A stretch of DNA of 64,000 nucleotides from Streptomyces sp. BHT-5-2 (GCF_019774615.1 NZ_CP081497.1:930001-994000); one strand, 5' to 3'. Positions 27,284-36,892 are shown, numbered from the stretch's first letter. Notes: generated by a model not told the origin, from the letters alone. Made by a program: numbers and translations.

Positions 27284-28017
27284 TCGCCGCTCCCCGGCCG
27301 GGCGGCCCAGGCGTTCGGGCGGACGCCGGTGTGGGGACGGGCGGACAGGGCGGCCAGTGCTGCCGGGCGGGTGGCGGTGGGACGGTATGCCTTGACACCC
27401 CGCCGGCTCCGGCTCAGGTTCCGGCGCCCGCCCAGGTAGGAGAGGCCACGGACGATCAGCGCGAGGGCGATCAGGGCCGCGCACAGACCGTAGCCCCAGA
27501 CCACCCAGGCGTGTGCCCGGCGTCCGGCCGTCAGCCCGTGCGCCAGCGCGATCGGCCAGCAGACGTACGCCGTCGAATGCAGGACGCGCCAGAGCCAGGG
27601 GCGGCGGCTGCTGGCGAACCGGCCGCGGAGCACGCCGGTGACCGCGACCAGGACGAGCAGATCGGCGGCGACGGTGCCCAGGCACACCGCGAGGGCGGCG
27701 CCGCCGGTGAACGGGGCCACCGCGGTCTGTGCGGTGGTGTGCCGCTCGATCACCTTGACTGCGATGTGGGTGGCGAGGAAGCCGAGGGCCGCGACGGCGC
27801 TCGCCCGGTGCACCGACTGCACGGCCACCCGCAGCCGTGGGGTCAGCACCAGCCGGTCGGTGGCGGCCAGACCGCAGGCCACCACGGCAGTCAGTGAGAG
27901 CAGGGTGAAGACGCCGGCGAAGTGGTCCAGGAAGGCCATCGCCCGGCCGGCCACCCCGGCAACTCCGGCCGGCGCAGCGCCGACCGGCGGTCGGACGAGC
28001 AGGGCGACGCTGGACAT
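27280..28017 (-). CDS. Ferric-reductase-like / cytochrome b-type membrane protein
   Basis: 245 residues from ATG 28017, preceded by GAAGAAGG. About six membrane segments carry histidines placed as in haem-b ferric reductase or b561 domains: QSVHRASAVAALGFLATHI and, two segments on, VLHSTAYVCWPIALAHGL. The basic C-terminal tail is cytoplasmic. The stop overlaps the GTG of the NuoF-ferredoxin gene, so the two products are made together. A transmembrane electron-transfer module with that flavoprotein is the obvious reading. The terminal acceptor (metal, quinone or an outside partner) is not visible. Confidence 0.82.
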   Translation of the reverse strand: MSSVALLVRPPVGAAPAGVAGVAGRAMAFLDHFAGVFTLLSLTAVVACGLAATDRLVLTPRLRVAVQSVHRASAVAALGFLATHIAVKVIERHTTAQTAVAPFTGGAALAVCLGTVAADLLVLVAVTGVLRGRFASSRRPWLWRVLHSTAYVCWPIALAHGLTAGRRAHAWVVWGYGLCAALIALALIVRGLSYLGGRRNLSRSRRGVKAYRPTATRPAALAALSARPHTGVRPNAWAARPGSGE

Positions 28018-28383
28018 GGGACACCTTCTTCCGTGCGCTCGGGCCGGGAGGCCGAGGCCAGGGCGGGGCCGGATGCGGAATCCCGCATGCCCGCGTCGGG
28101 GAAGGGCACCGCCGGGGTGGGGCATCGGCGGCACTGGACGACAGCGGACATTGTTAGCGCGTACCGCGGCCAGTGACAACGGTCGCCGAGGGGGCCCACG
28201 ACCGTGCCGTATCCCCGCATCGGCACCGGTTTGTCGGACGCCGACCGGGAGTTGTGGTCCACGGCCCCGCGTAGTAGACGCCCGGACCCGCGTGACCAAG
28301 CTCACCCGCGCGGGAGGCGCCGGCCATGATCCCGGTCCCGGCCGTACACCGCCCGGGTCCACCCGTCATTCCGTGGTGCCCGA

Positions 28384-28530
28384 GTGCTCCGCGGGGCGCC
28401 AGGCCCGGGACCTCCTCGCCCCGCTGCGCGCCGTCGCCCGGCCGCTGCTCGGCACCTGGGGTCCGGCCACGCCGCCCGCCGTGGTCCGCACCCGTATGGG
28501 CCCCACCGCCCCATGCCCGTCGTCGGAGGG
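28384..28530 (+). pseudogene. Possible remnant of an FAD-linked (BBE-type) oxidoreductase
   Basis: One frame reads ARDLLAPLRAVARPLLGTWG and then RMGPTAPCPSS. In berberine-bridge-type FAD oxidases a block like ERLLAPLRALGxPVADTxGP...MDPTxPVP is common, so this looks like a short surviving piece. No start, FAD-binding domain or C-terminus is recognisable in 28018-28633. That gap is otherwise empty apart from the ECF42-type promoter at 28559. Weak evidence from recalled family sequence. Confidence 0.35.
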
Positions 28531-28558
28531 CGGCCTGGCTCACGCGGAGCCGGAACGA

Positions 28559-28584
28559 TGTCGAATCCCGGCCACCGGCACCGA
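28559..28584 (+). promoter_or_regulatory. ECF42-type promoter before the DGPF gene
   Basis: TGTCGA (28559-28564) and CGA (28582-28584) with a 17-base spacer match the -35/-10 preference reported for ECF42 sigma factors in Streptomyces. The spacer ends ACCGGCAC, exactly as in the second site at 31605-31630. The motif lies 50 bases before the DGPF start at 28634. Confidence 0.75.
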
Positions 28585-28633
28585 CTTACCGGCGAGTGAC
28601 GTCCGCAGGAGGCTTCCGCCGTGAGGAGCGCAG

Positions 28634-29002
28634 GTGAGGTACATGCTGATGCTGCACATGGATCCCGCCGCGTGGGACACCCTCGGTGACGCGGCCCGGG
28701 AGGAGTTCGTGCAGGGACACCGTGCCTTCCACCACACCGTCGCGGACGCCGGCGAACTGGTCGCCGCCCACACCCTGACCCATGTCTCCCAGAGCACCGT
28801 GGTCCGGGTGTCCGACGGCGCGGTCTCGGTCACCGACGGCCCGCTCCTGGCCACCCCGCTTTCGTTCACCGGCTTCTACCTCGTCGACTGCGAAACCGTC
28901 GACCGCGCCCACGAGTTGGCCGCCCTGCTCCCCGAGGCCCGCACGGCCGGACTGGGCATCGAGGTGCGGCCGCTCATGCTGCCGTCCGGCATCGAGATGT
29001 AG
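28634..29002 (+). CDS. DGPF/YCII-domain protein, ECF42 partner
   Basis: 122 residues from GTG 28634. The DGPF fold is shown by MRYMLMLHMDPAAWD at the start, the central VTDGPLLATPLSFTGFYLVD, and the C-terminal GLGIEVRPLML. The usual DGPF/DGPYAE motif is DGPL here. DGPF proteins are small and of unknown activity. They are the conserved targets and neighbours of ECF42 sigma factors, one of which is encoded at 29473-30726. A fitting ECF42 promoter lies upstream. A paralogue is at 31184-31552 on the other strand. Confidence 0.9.
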   Translation: MRYMLMLHMDPAAWDTLGDAAREEFVQGHRAFHHTVADAGELVAAHTLTHVSQSTVVRVSDGAVSVTDGPLLATPLSFTGFYLVDCETVDRAHELAALLPEARTAGLGIEVRPLMLPSGIEM

Positions 29003-29004
29003 CC

Positions 29005-29246
29005 GGGCGGACGACCTCGACCGCGCACCCGCTCACGAACGCCGAGTGCGCCGCCTTCAGCAGCGCCGCACAGGCGACTGGCCTCGGCCGCGGCCCCCGC
29101 GACGGTCTCCCGTGCCCGCTCGGTGGCCGCCGCGTCCCGCCCCGCCGGCAGGGCACCGCCAACCCGAGGGCGCCACCGAGGTGTTTGGCGGTCTCGGCTG
29201 GCGACGCGGCCGAACCCGCGCGCTCGGGCGGAACCGAACCGACCAC
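29005..29246 (-). pseudogene. Possible degraded MFS (DHA2-type) transporter end
   Basis: On the minus strand one frame gives AETAKHLGGALGLAVP, resembling the QTxxQLGGALGLAVL segment of 14-TM MFS exporters, and then, after frame changes, AAATERARETVAGAAAEASR and LKAAHSAFVSGCAVEVV, resembling the region before the last two helices. The membrane helices themselves are gone. The gap 29003-29472 contains no intact gene. Low confidence. Confidence 0.3.
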
Positions 29247-29472
29247 CAGCCCGGTAGCCCAGCACCGTCTGGCGCAGCTGGGTCACGGTCGGACCGGCAC
29301 CCGCCAGGACCCTGCCGGCCGGCGCCAGTGTCGACAGGATGAGCGTGAACGAGCGACATGCCGTGCGTCTCCTCGCTCGTCAGGATGGCGTTCACGACGT
29401 CGTCGGAGCGGACGGCGGATTCTTGGGCCGGAGCGCGGAACTCTTTCCCCGACGGGCGGTGCCGCGCGCGGG

Positions 29473-30726
<1,254 letters not shown>

Positions 30727-30890
30727 CGGGCGCCCCGGCGACGCCCCGGGAACGCGGGGCCGACACCCGCTGCGGCACTCATCCGAATTCCAACCATCCC
30801 CGAAGACGTGGCTCGCGGTGCTGGCGGGCGCCCCGGCAGCGCACGGCGACACGGTACCGCAGGCCCCGGGCGCCGTGCCGCTGCCAGGCA

Positions 30891-31010
30891 TCCGACGAAC
30901 TTCCTGACCTCGTCGGTCCACATCGGGCCCGGCGCCACGCTGTTGACCCGGACGCCCTGCGGTCCCCGCTCGGTGGCCAGGCTCTGCGCGAGCGCCGGCA
31001 GCCCCGACTT
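30891..31010 (-). pseudogene. Short-chain dehydrogenase (SDR) remnant
   Basis: KSGLPALAQSLATERGPQGV followed by RVNSVAPGPMWTDEVRKFVG is the active-site helix and the following strand of a classical SDR. The catalytic Tyr-x-x-x-Lys just before it is disrupted and the Rossmann N-terminus is absent. Only about 40 residues remain. It lies between the sigma gene start and the DGPF gene; nothing else in 30727-31183 is recognisable. Confidence 0.7.
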
Positions 31011-31183
31011 GGGCGAACAGCACGGACAGCCGCGGCGCCGCGTAGACGTCCACCTCCGCGCCCAGGAGGATGTCGTCGCGTTCGGTCTCGCAGCGCCCGG
31101 TGTGCGGCGGCACCACTCGATTCCGGGCGGCCGGACACCCGAGGGGGAGCGGGGCCCGGGGGCACGGGACCCCCGGGCGGGAG

Positions 31184-31552
31184 TCACGCCGAAGCGCCGT
31201 CGCTGAAGACGATCGGCCGGACCTCGATTCCCAGTCCCTCCACCGCGGCGTCCGGGATCATCGCGGCGAGCTCGTGGGCGCGGTCCCGGTCCTTGACCTC
31301 GACGACGTAGAAACCGCCGACGAATTCCTTGGACTCGGCGTACGGACCGTCCGTCACCGCCGGCACCCCGCCGCGCACCCGCACCACGGAGCTCTGGTCG
31401 GTACCGGCCAGCGCCAGGGTGCTGACGAACTCGCCGGTCTCCTTGATCTTGTTCATGAACTCGCCATGGCCCTGGAAGACGGCGTTCCGCTCCTCCTCCG
31501 ACAGCGCGTCCATGACCTCGGCGTTCGGGTACATCATGATCAGGTACTTCAT
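31184..31552 (-). CDS. DGPF/YCII-domain protein, ECF42 partner (second copy)
   Basis: 122 residues from ATG 31552. The family signature is complete: MKYLIMMYPNAEVMD at the start, VTDGPYAESKEFVGGFYVVE in the middle with the classical DGPYAE, and EGLGIEVRPIVF near the end. It is the same length as the copy at 28634 and similar throughout. Another ECF42-type promoter lies upstream (31605-31630). It is on the same strand as the sigma gene but separated from it by an SDR remnant. Biochemical role unknown. Confidence 0.92.
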   Translation of the reverse strand: MKYLIMMYPNAEVMDALSEEERNAVFQGHGEFMNKIKETGEFVSTLALAGTDQSSVVRVRGGVPAVTDGPYAESKEFVGGFYVVEVKDRDRAHELAAMIPDAAVEGLGIEVRPIVFSDGASA

Positions 31553-31604
31553 GGTGTTGCTCCTTACGACGTGAGGCGTCCAGTGCGCCTCGTTCGCCCC
31601 TTCG

Positions 31605-31630
31605 TCGGTGCCGGTGCGCCGTTCTCTACA
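31605..31630 (-). promoter_or_regulatory. ECF42-type promoter before the second DGPF gene
   Basis: Read on the minus strand, TGTAGA (31630-31625) is followed after 17 bases by CGA (31607-31605). The spacer ends ACCGGCAC and the -10 is CCGAC, identical to the site at 28559-28584; only the fourth base of the -35 differs. It lies 53 bases before the ATG. Confidence 0.65.
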
Positions 31631-31732
31631 TCGACGCCGAAGATTCTTTCCGGCCGCCGGTCACCCGGCAACGCACCGGCTCCGACCTGCGGCGATTCTC
31701 GCCGTGCGGGGCGCCGGCGGCCGGTCAGCGGG

Positions 31733-31828
31733 TCACCACCGCCCGGCACCGCACGTCCCCGGCAGGCGTGGGACGTCCGTGGCGGCCCGGTAGGACGGGC
31801 CGGTGGCCAGGATGACGTCGGCGCCGCC
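31733..31828 (-). pseudogene. Possible flavoprotein monooxygenase tail fragment
   Basis: A 31-residue tail GADVILATGPSYRAATDVPR followed by LPGTCGAGRW and a stop resembles the second nucleotide-binding strand (VILATGYR-x-D) of FAD-dependent monooxygenases. No other part of such a gene is visible. The stretch 31631-31884 is otherwise empty. Confidence 0.25.
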
Positions 31829-31884
31829 CGCCGCGCGCCGCCCGCCGCGCGCAGGGTGCGGCCGCGTCGCACGTCCCGGTGGGG

Positions 31885-32445
31885 TCAGGGCCGTCCGGTC
31901 GGAGCCGGGTTTCCCGACGTGCCGTTGCGCGGGGTCAGGCACAGGAGGTAGGTGTGCGTGATCCGGTGGTGGTGGACGGTGGTGTAGTACTGGCCGTGGT
32001 ACCGGAAGGTGGCCCCGGGGACGTCCTGGCAGCTGCGGGTGCCGATCAGGCCGTCGTACTCGTACCGCTTCGCCACGGTGTAGTTCGCCGTGGCGTCGGA
32101 GCACTTGACCTTCTCGACCTTGCTGCCGGGAGCGGTGTTGGCGGCGTGCACACAGTCGCCGACCTTGGCGTGGCGCGGGCTGGTGTCGGATCCGCCCAGG
32201 AAGAAGAACTTCACCACCAGTCCGACGACGATGGCCAGGCACACCACGATGACGCCCCAGCCGACGCAGCCGAAGTTCCAGCGACTCCTGGCCGGGCTCG
32301 GGGCCGGGGCCGGGGGTACGGGCTGTGGCGGGTAGGGCTGCTGTGGCTGCTGTCCGTAGGGCGGATACTGGCCGTACTGGGGCGGCTGTTGGGGCGGGAA
32401 GCCGTACGGCTGCTGACCGGGCGAACCGGGCGGCGGTGTGGTCAT
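31885..32445 (-). CDS. Proline/glutamine-rich single-pass membrane protein with outside domain
   Basis: 186 residues from ATG 32445 (GGGGGA upstream; an in-frame ATG at 32478 is possible). Residues 1-55 are Pro/Gln/Tyr/Gly-rich and disordered (PQQPPQYGQYPPYGQQPQQP). One membrane segment follows (WGVIVVCLAIVVGLVVKFFF), then about 110 residues outside the cell with four cysteines that could form disulfides (VGDCVHAAN, VKCSDA, TRSCQDVPGA, LLCLTPRNG). This resembles a large actinobacterial group of LppU/SCO3897-like proteins of unknown function. No operon partner. Confidence 0.8.
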   Translation of the reverse strand: MTTPPPGSPGQQPYGFPPQQPPQYGQYPPYGQQPQQPYPPQPVPPAPAPSPARSRWNFGCVGWGVIVVCLAIVVGLVVKFFFLGGSDTSPRHAKVGDCVHAANTAPGSKVEKVKCSDATANYTVAKRYEYDGLIGTRSCQDVPGATFRYHGQYYTTVHHHRITHTYLLCLTPRNGTSGNPAPTGRP

Positions 32446-32561
32446 GAGTCCCCCGAAGGCTTGACGTGGATCTGACATGCGCTGGGCAGCCTAACGGGAG
32501 GAGCGCAGATCGAGGTGCCCGGGGCAGGCCACCGGCGCCGCACACGTCGGTGCCCGGGCAC

Positions 32562-32785
32562 TCAGTCCCGCAGGCTCTGCGGACGCGGCAGCAGGTCCGG
32601 GAAGTCCACCGCGCGGACGGCGCCCTCCGAGGCCGGATGCGGTCGCCAGTCAGGGTCCGAGCACAGCACCAGGGGGCCGCCGGCGGACGAGTCCGGCACG
32701 CGACGGTGCGAGCCGCGGACGCACGACGGGTCCAGCGGCACCGCGTCCATGGTGTAGCGCAGGCCCAGGGTGGCAGGCCGGCACG
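32562..32785 (-). pseudogene. C-terminal remnant of an alkaline-phosphatase-superfamily (nucleotide pyrophosphatase-like) protein
   Basis: The minus strand ends LRYTMDAVPLDPSCVRGSHR, then RVPDSSAGGPLVLCSDPD and a stop at 32562. The VRGSHGRLPD-x(n)-P-x-LLCSDP pattern is typical of the end of actinobacterial type I phosphodiesterase/nucleotide pyrophosphatase proteins, with its metal-ligand His. The N-terminal two thirds are absent. Confidence 0.5.
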
Positions 32786-32982
32786 CCACCGGGCCGCGGC
32801 CACCGCTCACCGCGGCCGCGGCCCGGCCCCAACCTCGTCGACCACGTGCGGCGCCCGGCCCGCGGAACCCGCGGGCCGGCCGCTGCGCACCTGACCCCAT
32901 GCGCGATGCGGACGACAAGGCCGGTATGACGTCACCCGCCCAGCGCGGCATGCGCCCTGCGCGGGTGACCGTATGTGGGTGC

Positions 32983-33323
32983 TCAACGCCTCCGGAACAC
33001 CAGGTGCGTGACCCCGCCGGCGCTGGGCACCGACTCCAGATGGAAACGGTCGGGCAGTTCGGTGTGGCTCTTCCGCAGCCGCTCGCCCCGTCCGGTCACC
33101 GGCGGCCTCCGTCGCCCGCGCCAGTGCCTCGGCCGGCTTCGCGTCGAGGAAGTGGAACGTGGTGTCGCCCAGGGCGGTTCACCCAGCTGGCAGTGGCGCC
33201 TGCCCGGGAGAAGAGCGGAGCGGGGTCCGCGTGCCCGAAGGGCCGCTCCAGGCACTGCCCCTCACCGGCACCGACCCCGTCCCGGGAGACGTTGAAGCAC
33301 TGCACCCGCAACAGCTGTGACAT
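32983..33323 (-). pseudogene. Dihydrofolate-reductase/RibD-like protein, broken by internal deletions
   Basis: From ATG 33323 the first frame reads MSQLLRVQCFNVSRDGVGAG, then EGQCLERPFGHADPAPLF and RAGATASWVN, the start of a DHFR-like (RibD C-terminal) protein. It then breaks. A second frame gives GDTTFHFLDAKPAEALARAT, and a third gives GRGERLRKSHTELPDRFHLE with VPSAGGVTHLVFRRR and a stop at 32983. All pieces are in the correct order, but the middle of the protein is missing in at least two deletions that shift the frame. The intact family member would be about 200 residues. Confidence 0.78.
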
Positions 33324-33597
33324 GCGTCCTCCATCTGGCGCCGCACCGAACCCAGCGCCGGGAAGACGACAACGAACGAGGACAAGGCGCTTACGGTGCT
33401 CGTGCGTTGAGCAACGAGCCGCGTCCCGCCGGGGAACTCCGCCGGACGGATGATCCGGGTGCGACCGCCGGTGCCCGGATGCGCACCGTGTGCCCCTGGG
33501 GTCACTTCGTCCGTGGGGCACGCTGAGCAGCCGCAGCGAGCGATCGGCCGTCGACGGGCCGTCGCCGGCGCCCGCCGGCAGCCCGTGGACCTGGGCG

Positions 33598-33684
33598 GCG
33601 AGAGCGCTCCGCGTCGTAGGGCGGGATCGGGAAGCCGCCGAGCTTCAGCGTCACCAGCCCGTGCAGGGCGATCCACATCTGAGA
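33598..33684 (-). pseudogene. TetR-family regulator, C-terminal scrap
   Basis: SQMWIALHGLVTLKLGGFPI followed by PPYDAERSRR resembles the W-x-x-x-HGLVxLxL block in the ligand domain of TetR regulators. No helix-turn-helix remains. Nothing else is recognisable between 33324 and 34049 except short CCTGGCAGG-type repeats at about 33739-33770. Confidence 0.4.
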
Positions 33685-34049
33685 GTGCGGAACTGCCGTG
33701 CCTGGCAAGTCAGTCGGCCTCGGCGGTGATTCTCTGCCTGGCAGGGACCGCCTGGCAGGGGCCGGCTGGTAGGGTCCCAGTCATGTTCTGCATGTTCGTT
33801 CCCCTTCGGATCGCCTGAGACGTCCGTCGCCGCAGTCGCTCGGCGACCGGCACCGACCCAGGAACCCGCGGCAGGCCATCCCCTCTCACGGCACCCGTCC
33901 CGCGGACGCGCTGGGCCCCGACCTTTCACGCGCACCGTTGCCGGTGGGCGTGTCCACCTCGCGCGTTGCCCCTGACCAGGCGGTACGCGCTGGTCGACCG
34001 CCGCCGTCGGCTTCCGTGCGCCAGGCCACCGGACATTGGACTGATCCGT

Positions 34050-34964
34050 ATGACATCCACCTCCACCTCCACCTCCACCTCCACCAACTCGTCCCGTCCG
34101 CGCCGGGATCGCGCGGCGAGCCCGACGTTCGTCCTGGTGCACGGCGTGTGCACCAATTCGTTGATGTGGGCCCCGCTCCAGCGGGAACTGGCGCTGCTCG
34201 GTCACCGCAGCCTCGCCGTCGACCTTCCGGGGCACGGCTTCGACGCGCAGTACCCGACCGCCTATCAGGCGCCGCAGGACCTGGACGCGTGGGCGGCCGA
34301 GCCGTCGAAACTGGCCGGGGTCACCCTCCAGGACAACGTCGACATGGTCGTCGACGTCGTCCGGCGGATGGCCGGTCACGGGCCGGTGGTACTGGTGGGC
34401 GCCAGCCTCGGCGGAACCACCATCACCGGCGTGGGCAACACCGTCCCGGACCTGGTGAGCCGGCTCGTCTACATCTCCGGCTGGTCGTGCGTACAGCGCG
34501 CCAACCCCATCGAGTACATGCAGGAGCCCGAGTTCGGTGACAACCTGCTCGCACCGCTGGCCGCGCTGAACGTCGGCGATCCCACCGAACTCGGCGTCGG
34601 CCGGGCCAACTACCGCACCGCCGACCCGGTCATGCTGTCCGCGCTCAAGGCGTCGATGATGGCGGACGCCACCGATGAGCAGTTCCGGGCCTTCCTGAAC
34701 ATCCTGCAACCGGACGAGTCCCTGGCGGTGATGACGTCCGACGCGCGTGGTCACGCCGACACCTGGGGCACCATCGCCCGCACCTACATCCGTCTCACCG
34801 ACGACCGGTCGCTCCCCGTGGCCATGCAGGACCGCCTGATCGCCGAAGCGGATGCCCTGACGCCCGACAACCCGTACGACGTGCACACGCTGGCCACCAG
34901 TCACGTCGGGTTTCTGCTCAGGTCGGCGGAGGTGGCCGGCATCCTCGATCAACTGACCGTCTGA
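34050..34964 (+). CDS. Alpha/beta hydrolase with Ser-Thr repeat leader
   Basis: 304 residues from ATG 34050. A repeated Thr-Ser leader (residues 2-12) precedes the hydrolase core. The oxyanion strand is TFVLVHGVCTNSLMWAPLQR, the nucleophile elbow VLVGASLGGTTITGV (Ser in G-A-S-L-G), and the catalytic His in TLATSHVGFLL near the end. This resembles the esterase/lipase EstA-like group of actinobacterial alpha/beta hydrolases acting on small esters or lactones. No signal peptide or lipobox is seen, so it is probably cytoplasmic. It is a single gene next to the remnant-rich region; the substrate is unknown. Confidence 0.9.
   Translation: MTSTSTSTSTSTNSSRPRRDRAASPTFVLVHGVCTNSLMWAPLQRELALLGHRSLAVDLPGHGFDAQYPTAYQAPQDLDAWAAEPSKLAGVTLQDNVDMVVDVVRRMAGHGPVVLVGASLGGTTITGVGNTVPDLVSRLVYISGWSCVQRANPIEYMQEPEFGDNLLAPLAALNVGDPTELGVGRANYRTADPVMLSALKASMMADATDEQFRAFLNILQPDESLAVMTSDARGHADTWGTIARTYIRLTDDRSLPVAMQDRLIAEADALTPDNPYDVHTLATSHVGFLLRSAEVAGILDQLTV
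34056..34085 (+). repeat. Five perfect TCCACC hexamers inside a coding region
   Basis: Five exact copies of the 6-base unit TCCACC directly follow the start codon region of the hydrolase and encode five Ser-Thr pairs. Copy-number change would keep the frame and only alter leader length. Confidence 0.95.
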
Positions 34965-35158
34965 TCCGAAGGCGCCGGACCGGGCCGCTTTCCGGCGGGC
35001 GCTCTCGCCTTCCCGCCCCCTGCGGGATTCCGCACTGATTGCTGTTTGCTGATCGACGATTGGCAAATGCTGAGCCCGGCAGGGATCTGGTGTGGCAGCT
35101 GCCGCCGTGAAAAGGCCCTCAGGATATTTTTTGCAGTGGAACGGGATTTTCTCGTGGC

Positions 35159-35168
35159 GGGGGGGGGG
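35159..35168 (+). repeat. Run of ten G in an AT-richer intergenic region
   Basis: A G10 tract lies in the 404-base gap 34965-35368, about 200 bases before the molbindin gene. The gap also holds a GAATGCGC/GCGCATTC inverted repeat (35226-35233, 35245-35252) and two copies of TTGGCAAATG (starting near 35058 and 35255). I see no gene in this gap, only short AT-richer open frames without family features. Confidence 0.85.
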
Positions 35169-35368
35169 TGGGCGAGGTCTTTGCGGGAACGGCTCGTTGT
35201 CTCAACTTGCCTGTGGCCTTGCGCGGAATGCGCCATGCGGCTCCGCGCATTCGGTTGGCAAATGTGACACGATCACAATGGCCGGGGTTTCCGTCCGATA
35301 GCGTCAGTCACGATGTCGGTCACACCGTGCCCGCCATTCCGATTCCGGATTTGTGAGGGGTTCGAGCC

Positions 35369-35788
35369 ATGGGTATGTCCATTCGTAACCAGATTCCCGG
35401 CACCGTCACCGCCGTCGCCGTCGGCGAGGCCATGGCTTCTGTGAAGGTGCGCCTGGCCGGCGGTCAGGACATCACCGCCGCGATCACCGCCGAGGCCGTC
35501 AAGGACCTGGGGCTGGCCGAGGGTTCCGCCGTCAAAGCCCTGGTGAAGTCCACCGAGGTGGCCCTCGCGACCGGCCCGGTCGAGGGCGTCTCCATCCGCA
35601 ACCAGATCCCCGGCACCGTCGTCGACGTCGCGACCGGCGGGGCCATGGGCTCGGTGAAGGTCACCGTGGAGGGCGGCGAACTGACCGCCGCCATCACCAA
35701 GGACGCCGTCGAGGCTCTCGGCCTGGCCTCCGGGACCTCCGTCGTCGCGCTGATCAAGTCGACCGAGATCTCCCTCGCCGCCGCCTGA
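35369..35788 (+). CDS. Molbindin with two tandem Mop/TOBE domains
   Basis: 139 residues from ATG 35369. Two similar halves (about 1-70 and 72-139) each begin SIRNQIPGTV and continue with a VKV strand, an AITxxAVxxLGL block and VxALIKSTE: the first has AVKALVKSTEVALAT, the second VVALIKSTEISLAAA. This is the di-Mop arrangement of molbindins, which bind molybdate or tungstate at subunit interfaces and act as an intracellular store. The protein could supply the Mo-dependent nitrate reductase at 17561. No mod transporter genes are adjacent. Confidence 0.95.
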   Translation: MGMSIRNQIPGTVTAVAVGEAMASVKVRLAGGQDITAAITAEAVKDLGLAEGSAVKALVKSTEVALATGPVEGVSIRNQIPGTVVDVATGGAMGSVKVTVEGGELTAAITKDAVEALGLASGTSVVALIKSTEISLAAA

Positions 35789-35905
35789 GCAGCCCCGCAG
35801 CACCACCCACGAGGGCCGCGCACGTCATCTCCACGGTGCACCCGACGCACAACGGGGTAGGTCGGAACGACACCACCGCACACCACCGCACACGTGGAGC
35901 TGCTT

Positions 35906-36730
35906 GTGAGGATCTTTGTGTCGTCCGACATGGAAGGCACCGCCGGCGTCGTCGACTGGACGCAGTGCCGCCCGCCGGAGCCCGAATACGCCTACTACCG
36001 GGGCCTGTTGCAGGAGGAGGTCAACGCCGCCATCGAGGGTGCCATGGCCGGCGGTGCGACCGAGTTCCTGGTCAACGACTCGCACGGGAAGATGGCGAAC
36101 CTGCGCCCCGACACCCTGGCGGGCCGGGCGCGTTGTCTCTCCGGCCGGCACAAACCCCTGTACATGATGCAGGGCCTGGACCCGTCGTTCGACGGCGTCT
36201 TCTTCGTCTCGTACCACGGCTCGATGGCGGGTGCGCCGGCCGCCCTCTCGCACACCTACAACCCGCGGGCGATCAGCGAGGTGCTGCTCAACGGCGTCAC
36301 CGCGGGGGAGAGCGGGATCAACGCGCTGGTGGCGCTGGGACACGGCGTGCCCGTGGTGCTGATCACCGGGGACGATACGACGGCCGCCGAGATCGAGCCG
36401 TTCTGCCCGCGCATCCACAGCGCCGTGGTCAAGTCGTCGGTGTCCCGGTTCGCCGCCGACAGCCTGCACCCCACCGAGGCCCGGGCCCTGATACGCCAGG
36501 CCGCCTACGAGGCGGTGCGTGCCCTGCCCCAGGCAGACCCGCCGGGCATCGTGCTGCCGGCTACCCTCACCGTACGTTTCCGCAACCCCGACCTTGCGGA
36601 GATGGCCACCTGGATCACCGGCATCGAACGCGCCGACGCCGTCACCGTCCGCCTGACCGACGAGGACCCGATCCGTCTCTACCGCAGGTTCGTCACCGCG
36701 GTCCTGCTCACGCGGGGTATCGCGGAGTGA
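35906..36730 (+). CDS. M55-family D-aminopeptidase (DppA-like)
   Basis: 274 residues from GTG 35906 (GGAG six bases before; GTG 35894 is also in frame). The zinc-binding N-terminus RIFVSSDMEGTAGVVDW carries the conserved Asp and Glu, followed by EFLVNDSHGKMANL and FFVSYHGSMAGAPAALSHTY, which provide the His ligands and the nucleophilic region. DppA enzymes release D-Ala or other D-residues from short peptides and assemble as decamers. This suggests a role in peptidoglycan peptide recycling. It lies 117 bases after the molbindin gene, with which it shares no obvious function. Confidence 0.94.
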   Translation: MRIFVSSDMEGTAGVVDWTQCRPPEPEYAYYRGLLQEEVNAAIEGAMAGGATEFLVNDSHGKMANLRPDTLAGRARCLSGRHKPLYMMQGLDPSFDGVFFVSYHGSMAGAPAALSHTYNPRAISEVLLNGVTAGESGINALVALGHGVPVVLITGDDTTAAEIEPFCPRIHSAVVKSSVSRFAADSLHPTEARALIRQAAYEAVRALPQADPPGIVLPATLTVRFRNPDLAEMATWITGIERADAVTVRLTDEDPIRLYRRFVTAVLLTRGIAE

Positions 36731-36862
36731 CGGTGCGGTGCGGCGAACGGGCCGGATTCGTGCAGGGGGCGCAGCAGACCACCCCCTGTCACGAGGCGAC
36801 TCCCGACCGTTGCGGGGTGGGCGCCGGCTCTCCCCGAGCGGGACGGGGCCGAAGGAGTGACG

Positions 36863-36892
36863 ATGGAACGGAACCGGAAAGCCCTGACCTGA
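36863..36892 (+). CDS. Possible 9-residue leader peptide before the HdeD-like gene
   Basis: GAAGGAG (36851-36857) is followed by ATG 36863 and an open frame MERNRKALT with a stop at 36892, 34 bases before the HdeD-like start. The ribosome-binding site is better than that of many real genes here. No regulatory amino-acid run is evident, so it could be a simple leader or chance. Confidence 0.35.
   Translation: MERNRKALT

Noticed and set aside
30727..31116. N-terminal extension of the ECF42 sigma factor
   Set aside because: The extra codons run antiparallel to no motif and overlap an SDR remnant in another frame; the sigma domain and the family start fit GTG 30726.
35046..35267. 73-codon plus-strand frame in the gap before molbindin
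   Set aside because: It crosses the G10 tract, has no ribosome-binding site, family feature or codon bias.
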